DNA of 64,000 nt from Erigeron canadensis (taxonomy: Eukaryota; Streptophyta; Magnoliopsida; Asterales; Asteraceae): positions 17,605,664 through 17,669,663 of the forward strand of contig NC_057768.1 in assembly GCF_010389155.1 (NCBI RefSeq), written 5' to 3'. The translations under genes were made by a program, and so were the position numbers. Each line of letters opens with the position of its first letter. The stretch's first letter is position 1. Under the pieces are notes generated by a model, which was not told the DNA's origin, made no database searches, and was given only the letters and a program-made list of their open reading frames with translations. Below, one piece after another: positions 45,765-57,384 of this stretch.

Positions 45765-46591
45765 ATGGCAGGACAAGGTAATAATGCTCGTGTGTTCATC
45801 AAGGAGCACAATGCTACACTCGATCTTAGCATTACACAGACGGGATGCACACCAGAGTTTCATGGTGTCATACAGTTTCTTGCACGTTCTCGTGTACATT
45901 TTGCAGTGACAGAGAACCCTCCGTTGGTGATAAGTCTCATTAGGGAGTTTTGGAACTCAGCCCGTTCAGTGCAGATGGGTGATCATATGTACATTCGCAC
46001 TACTGTTGGAGGACGTTCATTCTCGTTCTCAGCTGGAGACTTACGGACGATATTACACTTGGGTGATGTCGAGATAGAGCAAGGTCCGACTTATTTTTTA
46101 GAAGAATTTTGTGACGGTGCTCTACGTCGTATAGGCTATACTGATGCTATTTCTCATCTTCGTGGCAAATGGAAGCTGCTTGCTTATTATTTGTTGAGGT
46201 CCATTAGTCATCGGAGTACAGGCTATGACCAGATGAATATACAGAACGCTTCTCAGATGGTTGCCTTGGTGCTGAACAAGCCGTATAGCTTTTCTCAGTA
46301 CATTTTTGATAATTTGGAGAAGCAGTTGAGGTCATTTGGTACAGACAAGAAATTCTTTCTATTTCCAAGATTTGTGATGATAATCATTCGTCACTTTGCA
46401 GCTGAATTGCCATTTGATGATCCTATGTTCAATTTAGGTCGTCTTACTCATAAGGCATTTGTTGAAAGCATAAAGCATTTGTCGGGAAGAAATGTTCCGG
46501 TTGATGTTGATAATTCACCATTGTTCGGACATTTGATCAATCCTAACTATGTTGCCCCTCGACAAGGTTGGGAAGATGAAGAACCTGTTGC

Positions 46592-46612
46592 TGTTGCTGC
46601 TGCTGCTGCTGC
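46592..46612 (+). repeat. GCT-repeat encoding an alanine run
   Basis: A short GCT trinucleotide run within ORF-X of copy B, absent from copy C because the surrounding linker is missing there. Confidence 0.75.
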
Positions 46613-47180
46613 TGATGATCAGGCTCAAGAAAATCCTGAAGAAGAGCGAGCTGATCAGTTTGAAGGACTCAATGATGTTCCTTTATATGCTGGAGATCTG
46701 GAGCATGATCCAGATATGGATGCTCTTATGGAGGATATTGATGATCATGCAAATCTTGTTCCACCAATTTCTGGAGTTTCTATTTCTACCTCTGCTCCAG
46801 TTGGTGTTGATGTTGCTTCTACGTCACGTCCAGTTGCTCCTGTTCAAGTGCAGCTGAGTCGTTTGTTTTCAGAGAAGAAGATGTTAGAGTTGAGGGTTAC
46901 TGCTTTGGAGAATCAGCTACAGCTCCAAGCTGCTAAGCATCAAGAAGAGATGGATGTAATGACAGCTCTTGTTCATTCTCTTGGATCTAGACTTGACCAA
47001 TTCTTGGCTCAAGGGGGAGATAAAAGTAGCTGTAAGGATGATGAACTTGCTAAGAAGACTAGAGATGATGATCATGATGACCAAGATCGAGCTCAAGATC
47101 CAAATCAACAACAAACAGATGGTGAGCCAGAGAATCAGGGTCAAGGTCAAGATGCTGGTAATGATGCTATGGATACAGAG

Positions 47181-47185
47181 ATTGC
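47181..47185. repeat. Copy C target duplication, left copy
   Basis: ATTGC. The right copy (61378-61382) is ACTGC, one transition apart. Copy C's own ORF-X reads GACTGCAGAT through the same site, which confirms the insertion point. Confidence 0.8.
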
Positions 47186-47879
47186 TGTAAGGTGCCCTAT
47201 TATTACGTAGATCGTAATAAGATGTGATTCGTTATGTCAAGAGTGCGGAATCCTCTTGAGATAACTAGATTGCTATTGCTTTTTGTTTATTAATAAGCAA
47301 TTAACCAACCCAAGGAGATGCACAAGGTTTGTGGTTCGTGTAGGAGGTCACATGAAGGAACAAATAACCTTGATTCGTGTATAATCACTAAGATCTAAAA
47401 GAATTAGAAACGATTAACCCCGATTAACCTAATTCCGTAGATTAGGTCTTGTATTTATACTAGTTAAGTATTGGATCGTGTGGGCTTAGGCCTTAATCGC
47501 AGATTAGGCCCGAAACAATAAGTCAATCGACTTACCTCGTGCTGACGTCAGCACGAGGTTGTTCCTACATACTGATGACGTCAGCACGAGGGACGACCTT
47601 TGACTCTTTGTTTAGCTTTGTTTGGCTCGTACATAACATCCAATCATTGTTCAAGTGTTCTACGACACTTATAAACCATGATTCTATGTTCTTGTACCTG
47701 CAAAACTATATATTACACACAAACACAATACAAAACACAAACAGATATAATATTGAAGTTCAAACGTAATCATTAAATATCAACACAAGTTCTTATTTAA
47801 ATGATTACAAACATAGTTCCTAAAACATAAACAATAATCAAATCTATGTTGCGATTGTCACAACGAATCTGCATCTACA
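47186..47879 (-). repeat. 3' LTR of copy C
   Basis: 694 bp, read on + from TGTAAGGTGCC to GCATCTACA. It contains the 24-bp TGACGTCA palindrome (47535-47558), a second TGACGTCA site just to its right on + and a TATA box (47452-47459 on the minus strand). Confidence 0.95.
47535..47558. promoter_or_regulatory. 24-bp TGACGTCA palindrome, copy C 3' LTR
   Basis: The same perfect palindrome as in the A and B LTRs. The copy C 5' LTR has a one-base variant (61000-61023). Confidence 0.6.
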
Positions 47880-47891
47880 GACTCCCCCTTG
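47880..47891 (-). other. Polypurine tract of copy C
   Basis: On the minus strand TCAAGGGGGAGTC directly precedes the LTR start TGTAGATGC. Copy B has the same tract with one interrupting C (63375-63386). Confidence 0.9.
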
Positions 47892-47939
47892 ATGATTGCA
47901 AATAGATCTCTTTAAAGTCTTCGAACTTGAACTTCAAAG

Positions 47940-49085
47940 TTATACATTAAACAAAAGTCTTGTGCTATACGCATGAATTTTCTCTTGCCAACAATGTGCG
48001 AGAATGTTGCGATAGCGCCTTTCTTTAACTCTCCAAAAGTCCACTGCTGAGCAAGGTGTATCCAAAAGTCTTCTCTGATCACCTCTTGACAAATTGACAA
48101 TCTGCATTGGATCATACATGCGTAGCAACATTTGTTCTTGTGAATCATCAACGAACATCTGTGCTTCGCCTGACTTGATATCTATTTGCCAAAATCTCAT
48201 CTCTGTCAGCATATCTTGATCCCATCTGATAGCGGGAACCTTTTTAACACATTTAATCCTTTTCTGGACAAACCGAAATGTGCCATCTGGATTCTTAATC
48301 TTCTTCTTCGGTGTAGGTTTAATCAACCTATCTTCAGGCTTCAAACCTCTATCACTGAAATTCCAAATTCTTCCACTTCGGAATCTATTCCAATAGAAAT
48401 CTGCAAGTCCATACTCTGAAGATTAACAAACCATCGTCTTCCCAAATCTATCATGTCTGAATCACTAAGAGAGTGGAAATGTCTTTGACTCATTGACATG
48501 TACTGGCATCCCTCCTTTCTCTTGATAACAAATAAATCGATTCTCTGATCATAAAGCCAACTTTGTATCACTGAGATGTACTTGGGTGCATCCTTGTCTG
48601 AGATAAACTCCCAAAACATCGATGGTTTATACGTATCACGTATTACCAAACCACTATGTCCTCTATAACCTGGAATTAGTCTATTAAATATAAACTCATG
48701 ATCTTGCTGCACCGGAGGTATATTAAATCTTCCAAGATCAACCTCTTGTGTAGCATCTATATTCCAGTATAGATCAAAAATATTATCATGTCCTTCATCA
48801 ACTATAATTGCATATACATCAAACCTCAAACTTGCAACATTCTTAGGTTCATTTGTACTTTTTCTGATTGGATTAAGATTGAGATGTTCCACTTCAGCTA
48901 TTGGTTCAACTTGAATGACTTCATCTTCATTAAAGACACGATCAAAGTCATAAGGTATCTCAAGCAACCTTTTTCTATCAGCTTCCGAAGTAATGAACTC
49001 TCCTTCTTCCATATCTTCATCATTGATACTTTCTAAGTCTTCTTCAGCATCAAGATCGTCCAATGCACCTATCCTTTGAAGCTTA
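47940..49085 (-). pseudogene. Copy C ORF-Y, unknown 3' ORF
   Basis: The last frame before the 3' LTR. It follows a splice-acceptor-like GAATTGCAG and has no ATG near its start. An acidic N-terminus (LDAEEDLESINDEDMEEGEF) is followed by a folded-looking region with FDLYWNIDATQEVDLGRF, RLIPGYRGHSGLVIRDTYKP, FWEFISDKDAPKY, QRHFHSLSDSDMIDLGRRW. After a frame change near 48420 come KRIKCVKKVPAIRWDQDML and FWQIDIKSGEAQMFVDD. The stop is about 50 bases from the polypurine tract. I do not recognise the family, and no catalytic motif, membrane segment or zinc site stands out. Comparison with B shows one base missing near 48415. Without that change the frame would be open throughout. Confidence 0.65.
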
Positions 49086-49339
49086 TCTGCAATTCAAACG
49101 ATTTACATATACAAAGATAAAGAACATAAATCATAAGTCAAGGTATAATAAAATAAATACATAAAAGAAATTAAAATAAATAATACTATATCATAAATAT
49201 AATGCAACAGTTACATTAATATTTATCTTATAATCTTTATCTATTTTAACTTACAACAATAATATTATATCATAAATATAATGTAACAAATACATTCATA
49301 TTTATCTTATAATTATTACAAAAACAAAAATCAATAGCA
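49086..49339 (-). other. AT-rich intercistronic segment or intron (copy C)
   Basis: Between the end of ORF-X and the start of ORF-Y, AT-rich, with a roughly 79-bp near-duplication (GATTATAAGATAAATAT units). It ends at a plausible acceptor (TTTGAATTGCAG). The same arrangement is in copy B at 61918-62174. A matching donor inside the ORF-X end was not settled. Confidence 0.5.
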
Positions 49340-51777
49340 CTAAGGTTCATAATCCGAATCTGAATCCGAATCTGACACGTATGAGTTAACCCTGACTGTT
49401 CTTTCATTTGATCCCTAAGTGATCCTGGATCATAATAATCATCATAATCCATAATCTCTGCTCTAGTTCTCATATGAGCTTGTGGATCATAACCTAATCT
49501 CTTTTCTAGTCTATGCACAATTAATGGGTGCAAATCTGACTCTGTAGAGGCATTGGTAGTAGAATCAGTCTTAGTTGACTCACTATCCTGAGTAGATTTT
49601 CCTTTGCTAAGATTTTCTTTTTCTATATGATTATGAGGATCATTCACTAACTTTTCTCGAATCTCCCTTTCTATTCTATTAGAATTAGAATCGGAGTTAC
49701 CTGAATTGGAATCTTCCTCATCATCATTATTTGGATCATCAGGATTTGCATCTGGAGCGGCCATCACAACTTTGCCTTTATCTTGAGTCCTAGAAGTACT
49801 AGCACCAGCTGTACCAGCAATCTCTGACTCTCTTTGTCTTGATGACTCCCCCTGAATATCTGCAGTCTCTGTATCTATAGCATCATCAACATCATCTTGA
49901 CCTTGACCCTGATTCTCTAGCTCACCATCTGTTTGTTGTTGATTTGGATCTTGAGCTCGATCTTGATCATCATGATCATCATCTCTAGTCTTCTTAGCAA
50001 GCTCATCATCCTTACAACTACTTTTATCTCCCCCTTGAGCCAAGAATTGGTCAAGTCTAGATCTAAGAGACTGAACAAGAGCTGTCATCAAGTCCATCTC
50101 TTCCTGATGCATGTCAGCTTGGAGCTGTAGCTTATTCTCCAAAGCTTGAACCCTCAACTCTAGCATCTTCTTCTCAGAAAATAAACAACTCAGCTGCATT
50201 TGAATAGGAGCAACTGGACGTGACGTAGAAACAACATCAGATGTAGAGGCATGAAGTGGCATCGTAGCTTCAAAAGAAAGCATACTAGCACTGAAAGTTC
50301 CTGTAGGAGGCATCTGAGGGCGTTGCAGAGGTGCCAACAGACGTCCCATGATAGTAGAAACAACAACTGTCGCCTGAATAGGAGCAGACGAAGGCCTAGG
50401 AGCAACAAGTGTCGGCTCTGGCTCTTGACGAACTGTAGACTCCGGAGCAGTAGGAATCGTAACAGTTGTAGCCTTAGTAACAACTTGTGCGCGAGAACCA
50501 GTTCCTCTAATGATAAACTTTGGTCTCGACCTTCTCTCCCCAACAACAACACCAGTTGCAGAAGTAGCAGACACAGAAACAGGAACATCAGAAACTGAAG
50601 CTCTTAAAGCAGCAACCAATGGAGTATCACCAACATTAGGTGCAAGAGACCTCTCCATGGCTTCATTATAAGCAGCAAACTCTCTATCAACTTCAGCCTG
50701 AGATCGCTGAGAAGTTGGAAATCTTTCCACAACGTCAACTCCTTTCCCTTGTATTCTTCTTCGCTTCGGCAATCGTTCTTCCTCTTCTTCATCCTCTTCT
50801 GAATCTTCAACCACATTGACAGGCAATTCAGAAGGACCAGCAACATCACCAACTGGAGCAGAGATAGAAGTAGAAACTCCAGAAGTTGGTGGCACAAGAT
50901 TTGTAGGATCATCAATATCCTCCATAAGAGCATCCATATCTGAATCATGCTCCAGATTACCAGCATACAGAGGAGCAACATAGTCAGGATTTATGAGATG
51001 TCCGAACAATGGTGGATTCATAACATTATCAGGAACACCATGACCTGCAAAGCGTTTCGTACTCTCAACAAACACCTTATGAGTCAGACAACCCAAATTG
51101 AAAGTAGGACCGTCAAATGGCAAATCTGCTATTCTACGCCGAATGATTATCATCACAAATCTTGGAAACAGAAAGAATTTCTTATCGTTTCCAAACGCTC
51201 TCAACTGCTTAACAAAATTATCATATATGTACTGAGAAAAGCTGTAGGGCTTGTTCAGCACAGGAGCAAGCATCTAAGAAGCAGTAAAAATGTTCAACTG
51301 ATCATGACCTGGACTCCGATGACTAAGGGACCTCAATAAGTAGTAGGCAAGCAATCTCCATTTGCCTAAAAGACGATTCTTGCGATAAGGATGAGTAATA
51401 TCACCAACATATCCCATACGCCTGAGAGCACCGGCACAAAAGCTTTCTTCAAACTCAACAGGACCTTGCTCCATATCATCAGTACCGAAGTCCAAAATAG
51501 TCCTTAAGTCTCCAGCAGTAAACTGAATGTAAAGTCCAGCAACAGTAGTGCTAATCATAGTGTGATCACCAACTTGCACCAATCTGGCTGAGTTCCAGAA
51601 TTCAGTAATAAGACTTATGACTAGTGGAGGATTCTCGGTCAAAGCAAAACGAATACGAGAGCGTGCTAGATACTGAAGGACACCGTGAAACTCTGGTGTG
51701 CATCCTGACTGCGTAATGCTAAGATCAATTGCAGCATTATGTTCTTTGACAAACACGCAAGCACCTTGTCCTGCCAT
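49270..51777 (-). pseudogene. Copy C ORF-X (MAGQG protein)
   Basis: ATG at 51777 directly after a leader lacking the copy B intron. The N-terminal region matches copy B (TPEFHGVLQYLARS, VISLITEFWNSA, LLAYYLLRSLSHRS, FFLFPRFVMIIIR). The middle contains an acidic run, a nuclear-localisation-like basic cluster (LPKRRRIQGKG, near 50740) and a Val/Pro/Thr-rich linker. Then come the coiled coil (EKKMLELRVQALENKLQLQ, near 50145), a Gln/Asn/Asp-rich tail and a Ser/Thr-rich end with a conserved IVHRLEKRLGYDPQAH. Defects are one TAG at 51274 (CAG in copy B) and a frame change near 49380, so the last residues differ from copy B, where the end is Ser/Asp-rich. Function unknown. The position between pol and the 3' LTR is where some Sireviruses carry an envelope-like ORF, but no transmembrane segment is visible. 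Confidence 0.7.
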
Positions 51778-54053
51778 ACCAACAAATCTGGATAAGAAAC
51801 GAAAAGGGGAAAGAGATCGATCGAAAAGAGATCACGAATGAACAGTGGCACGAAGGACGTAGTTCGTGTGAATTACTTAGGGTTAATTTTCGATTAAACA
51901 TAATTAATGAAAAGGTAAAACCCATATTTATATTCGGAGCTTCGTGGGCCGGGCCGAATACTTAGTTCGTGGGCTTCGTGATGATGTCAGCGCGAGGCAT
52001 GTTGACGTCAGCACGAATGACTTCGAAATTTTAGATTTTTATTCACACAAGTTTCATTCCTTAGCCAAATTTCGTGAATTTTCCAGAAACATAAACCTGT
52101 AGATACTCGTTTCCAAAAACCTGTATCTACTCGAATATGCAATCGTAGATCATCCGTACTAACTTGTCATCACAATAATGTATCAAATAAATCTTACATT
52201 ATTATCTTGACATAAAATCGATTATTTCTTCATTGATGTTTAACTCAACAAATGCAAACTTACACTAAAACATATTTAATGTATAATGCATTACAATTTA
52301 TCAAAATATCATATCAACATCCTATCACATTACATCTTAGGTTGTGATCTTGATAAAACAATGGTAACCTATCACACTAAGTCTTAGGTTAAATACAAGG
52401 CAATCCATCCTTGTAGTACAATTCTTGTAATTTCTGAGCAACTTTTATTGTCCGTCGCAATGCAATTCTAATAAGCAAGCAAAAACAATTTTGCCTTCAA
52501 TCACAATCTAAAATTTTTGATGCCAATTTCATTATAAAATGAGTGTATCATCTGTAACCTGCACACTTAGCAAACTTCATCAAAGCATCAAAAACAATAA
52601 AAATTTCATAAGTATGCAAAACAACCAAAATCTTAACCTAGCAATCATTACAAGATCTAAGGCAAGTCCAATCTTTATCAAGCATACTTATCAACCAAAA
52701 ACAATTGAAATTTCAAAAATTTACTTGAAACACATTAAAAAATATTTTGACTTTTCAATTTTCAAAACATTTCATTTTCTAAATTAAACAACTTATGTAT
52801 TAATTAGAAAATCCATCTTTTAAACATTTATACCGTAAGCAACAAGAGTTATATAATTCACTGAGAATTATAACATTAATGTTTATCACATCTCTTGTGC
52901 AATAAGAACTAGTTTGACACACAAACTGACACTTATTACAAAAAATAAAAATAAAGACGAAACAAAATAAAAATAAAAATAAAAATAAAACACTAAGCTA
53001 CTTGATTTATTTACAAGAAATTCTAAGTTTTTGCAGATTAGATCAGGTTAGCATTTACATAAGTCTGCAAGTGAGAAATAATTCTCTTATTATTAGTTAT
53101 GAACAGTGACCCAACTACGATTACCGGTATATTTGTCCTCTTAAACACTCGGTACTTCCAGTTTCCTTTGAGTTGTGATACTTTCGACATACCCTGGCCA
53201 AGGACAGTCACCATGTAACCCAAGTAGCCTAATATACCATTGAATAGTTTGCGAACTTATGTGAACCACATTTAGATATACTTCCGTAATCGATACAAGC
53301 ACTAAGATAACAAATATTTAATATATATTCAAAAATATCCTTAAACAAATCATGAGACACTTTTTAGATAACATAATTTAATTACTTGTGATTTAACTTA
53401 TTTGCTTTTGCATTTCATTATTTATAAGGAACCCGTGATTTTCTATGAGACCCATGTAGCGAACTTTCTGACAACCTATCCCAAGTTGGAAGCTTTAGGT
53501 AGGCTAGGTATACAAAGACACCCCGAGGACATACTTGTCCGAATCTCAAAGACCACATTAGCCCCTTAATTAACATTCATTTCATTTGCATAAACAATAT
53601 CACATTTAGCTTTCATGCTCATGATTGGTGGAGGTTTTTGCCTATACATTGAACAAATCTTATAGTAATGCTAGATCTTTCACAAAATTTAAGGACTAGA
53701 TCAATTCATTACTGAAAAGCAAGTATTCTCAGCCATATATCTGAATATGTTTCCCACAAGAACATTGTATAATTTAAGTTCAGATTAAGGAAACCTTGCT
53801 ACTTTGTGTCTACCAATATATCCCAAATTGTAATCACTGAACTAAGCAGTTATATTACGATTAAGCATACTTAAAAGCTAAGTATCCTCACTTCTAATCA
53901 TCAGACAACATTAACTTAAATCTCTCCCATATTTTTGTTATTTTCTCATTTTTCACATTTTTATGGTTTTTATGACACTAAGAACTCTTTTTGTATTTTT
54001 ATGACTCTAGCTATTCACAGACACAAACTTACAAAATTAGTTCTTTGAGAGAT
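51778..54053 (-). other. Copy C non-coding region and ORF-X leader
   Basis: Non-coding DNA between pol and ORF-X. The upstream part is collinear with 23775-25278 of copy A. The part from about 52557 to 51778 is collinear with 44410-45229 of copy B. It carries the GTAGATAC/GTATCTAC inverted repeat (about 52085-52130), TGACGTCA-like sites (about 51980-52020) and the acceptor-like TTATCCAG (near 51788). Short frames inside are not conserved as coding. Confidence 0.65.
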
Positions 54054-57000
54054 TTAATATGAATCAGCATTCTTCATCCCATTGAGAAGAATTAACTTCT
54101 CAAATCGAGTCTTATCAAATGCTTTGGTATACAAATTGGCTAAATTATCATCTGTTATAACCTTTTCCAAATGAATTAACTTCTTTTGGGCACAATCACG
54201 CAAGAAATGATGTCTAATATCATTATGCTTGGTGACCTTATGCATGACAGGGTTATTTGTAATGTCTATAGTTGACTTATTGTCTATTATAATAGGAGTA
54301 TCAAGAAAATCCATACCGTAGTCACGAAGTTGTTGCTGAATCCACAATACCTGGGAACAACAGCTACCAGCAGCCATATACTCTGCCTCACATGAAGACT
54401 GAGCAACACATGTCTGTTCTTGCACTGCCACGATACTAATCTTCCTCCTAACAACTGACAACCTCCAGTCGTAGACTTTCTGTCATTGTTACAACCGCCA
54501 AAGTCCGAATCAGTATATGCAACAAAATCAAACGTTCCTCCCATTGGATACCATAGACCAAGCCCTTGGTTTCCCTTAAGATAACGTAGAATACATTTTG
54601 CTGCAGTCAAATGTGACTCTTTCGGACTAGTTTGAAATCTAGCACAAAGACAAACAACGAACATAATATCTGGACGCGAAGCAGTCAGATACATCAATGA
54701 GCCAATAATAGCACGATAATAAGTTGCATCCACAAGTTCATCTTTCGGATCAATAACTCCTAAACCATGATTTTGCTGAATAGGAGTACCATATGTCTTG
54801 GACTCTAGCATTTGAAACCTCTCCAAGATGTCATCGACATACTTAGTCTGGTGAATAAAGATTCCATCTTTCCTTTGATCTACTTGTAGTCCGAGGAAAA
54901 ATTGTAATTCCCCCATAGCACTCATTTCAAATACATTTTTCATGCTCATTTCATACTCTTTGCACATCTTTATATTAGATGAACCAAAAATGATATCATC
55001 CACATAAACTTGTACAATTAGATAATCTCGCTTCTTCCACTTGATAAAGAATGTGCTGTCTATCGATCCTCTTGTAAAACCATTTGTCAACAAATGTGTC
55101 GACAATTTCTCATACCACACTCTGGGAGCTTGATACAATCCATAAAGAGCTTTATCCAAACGATATGCTCTTCTTGGATAGTTCGGATCTTCAAACCCCG
55201 GTGGTTGGTGAACATACACTTCTTCTTTAACTTCACCGTATAAGAAGGCACTCTTAACATCTAACTGATACACCTTTATATCTTTGAAACTTACATAGGC
55301 TAAAAATAACCTTATAGCTTCAATCCTAGCAACTGGTGCAAAAGTTTCGTTATAGTCATATCCTTCTCGTTATGCAAACCCCTGAACAACCAAACGTGCT
55401 TTATTTCTAGTAATGATCCCTTTGTCATCTCGTTTGCATTTATATACCCAACGAGTTCCAATTGGTTCTTTACCTCTAGGCACATCTACTAACTCCCAAA
55501 CTCCAAGTTTTTGAAATTGAGCTAATTCTTCTTGCATAGCTTCAACCCAACATGGATCTTGAAGTGCTGCCTTAACATTCTTACGTTCTACTTGTGAAAT
55601 GAAACCAGAATACAAACACTCAGTTATCAATCCAGTGTCTTTCACTTCACAAAACAAACTAGTCAGATCCTTATTCAACTGATTTCTAGTTCGAACAGGT
55701 TCTGTAGCATTACCAAGAATATTTTCAACTGGATGATCCTTATTAAGTCGATATTGAGGAACCGAATCAACATTCAGACTTTCTCCTAAATTTGTTCTAA
55801 TCTGAAACTCAAAAGAGCTAAAATCATCTTCCGATTCTTCAGAAATAGGATCATCATCAGGCATTGTAACCTTCGATGGAGTAAGTGGTGTAGTGTTCTC
55901 GGGTTCATTATCACCTGAATCTAGTGTATTATACTTGTCCTTACCACTTTCATCAACATCAGTAGTAGACTGAACTTTGGTTGGAGTAGTATTGACATTT
56001 CGAGTAGGCGGAGATGTAGGAGTATTATCCATGTGATCTCTTAAAATAATCACATCATCAACTGTCTCAGGATCTGAATAAGAATCGGGACCATGTAGTG
56101 AACTAAACACACTATCGTAATCAATGTTTATAACCCATGAGAAATCCCTCTTCAACCTTTGAATCAAACTTTGACTAAGGTAGATACTTCAAGAAAGTAC
56201 ACGGTACACCAAATGGTTCAACATTCTGTAAATTCGGTTTCTTCTTATTTAGAAGCTCATAACATGTCTTATTATGATGCTTAACTACAGTAACCCTATT
56301 TAAAATATGACAAGCTGTATTCACCGCCTCCGCCCAAAACATAGTAGGAAGCCCTGAATCTGCAAGCATAGTTCTGGCTGTCTCGATTAGAGTCCTATTC
56401 TTTCTTTCAGCAACTCCATTCTGTTGTGGTTCATACGAAGAACTGTATTGATGTTGGATTCCCTTTGACAAACAAAAGACATCCATCACATTATTCTTGA
56501 ATTCAGTTCCGTTGTCACTCCTGATTCTCTTAACACAAACTCCATAAATGTTTTCAGTTTCAACAAAGAAATTTATCAAAATCTGCGGAGTTTCATCTTT
56601 CGATTTCAGAAAGAATACCCATGAGAATCTCGAGTAATCATGAGTAACCACCAAACAGTAGTACATCCCACCGATACTTCTTACATTCACTGGACCAAAA
56701 AAATCCATGTGAAGTAACTCGAAAGGATTAGCAATAGAATTTTCTTGTTTCGGTTTATGTGCAGACTTTTTTCTGTTTACCTTTCAGACAAGGTACACAT
56801 TTGTCTTCCATTCCAAACCGTTTCATGGGAACGCCGTCAACCAAACCATGTATGACAATGTCATTCATCTTTCGGAAATTGATATGTCCCATTCTTTTAT
56901 GCCATAATAAAGATTCAGATTTGTTTGCTTTTGATAACAAGCAAACAGACTCCTTTGGATCATTAACACCTAACACAAGGCCATAGATGTCTCTCTTCCT

Positions 57001-57384
57001 AGGAGCTTTTAGCAGGATCCAGTCTTCAGGAATAACATATCTCGGTTTCAGTATAAGTGCTTCTTTCTCATTAAAATAGACACTGTTACCCTTGTCACAA
57101 ATCTGAGAAACACTTAATAAGTTATGTGCTAACTGTTCCACATAATTGACTTTCTCCAGCGTAAGCTTCCCATTGACAACATCACCTTGGCCCGAGATGT
57201 TGCCGCCCTTGGGACCTGTGAAACTAACATACGAACCATTTACATCTTCATAATTGGACAAAACATTCTTGTCCCCTGTCATGTGCCGAGAGCATCCACT
57301 GGCAACATACCAAAGACTTATAGGCTTCCTTGGTTCTCCCTGCACATCAGACAATAAGATGATTAGTTTCTGAATGGAACCCAA
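54054..57384 (-). pseudogene. Copy C pol (PR-IN-RT-RNase H)
   Basis: Overlaps the gag end in the -1 frame as in A and B. The protease motif is WYVASGCSRHMTG (near 57300): the catalytic Asp is Ala. The integrase zinc domain (WHKRMGH, CVPC) and core (MDFFGP, IRSDNGTEFKN, NGVAERK) are present. RT has QLDVKSAF and YVDDIIFGS (near 55005), and RNase H has YTDSDFGG. Defects are an extra base near 56765, TAG at about 56173 (shared with copy B), a roughly 120-base deletion near 56127, TAA at 55370-55372 (Gln in A) and a one-base deletion near 54425. The RT core itself is intact, unlike copy B. Confidence 0.9.

Larger units (their letters stand above)
45765..47185 (+). pseudogene. Copy B ORF-X, 5' part (interrupted by copy C)
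   Basis: ATG at 45765 (MAGQG). About 250 residues look globular: TPEFHGVIQFLARS, ENPPLVISLIREFWNSA, FSAGDLRTIL, GALRRIGYTD, WKLLAYYLLRSISHRS, VLNKPYSFSQYIFDN, FFLFPRFVMII. This pattern resembles uncharacterised retrotransposon-linked proteins common in plants. It is no standard copia domain, and I cannot name a function. Then follow an Ala run (GCT repeat near 46592-46612), an acidic stretch, a probable coiled coil (SEKKMLELRVTALENQLQLQ, near 46870-46950) and a Gln/Asp-rich tail. No membrane segment or signal peptide is visible. The frame is open from the ATG to the copy C insertion at 47186 and resumes in frame at 61383. Relative to copy C it lacks a roughly 170-residue linker. Confidence 0.7.

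Noticed and set aside
45765..47210. ORF-X as a host gene
   Set aside because: It occurs in the same position in two elements, between pol and a polypurine tract plus LTR, so it belongs to the retrotransposon. The stop at 47208-47210 lies in the inserted LTR of copy C.
47186..47879. Solo LTR interrupting ORF-X
   Set aside because: The right flank is a polypurine tract followed by ORF-Y of copy C, and the matching target duplication lies at 61378. It is the 3' LTR of a full element.
47912..48151. 79-codon frame overlapping ORF-Y of copy C
   Set aside because: It is an alternative frame of ORF-Y; the ORF-Y frame is the one preserved in both copies.
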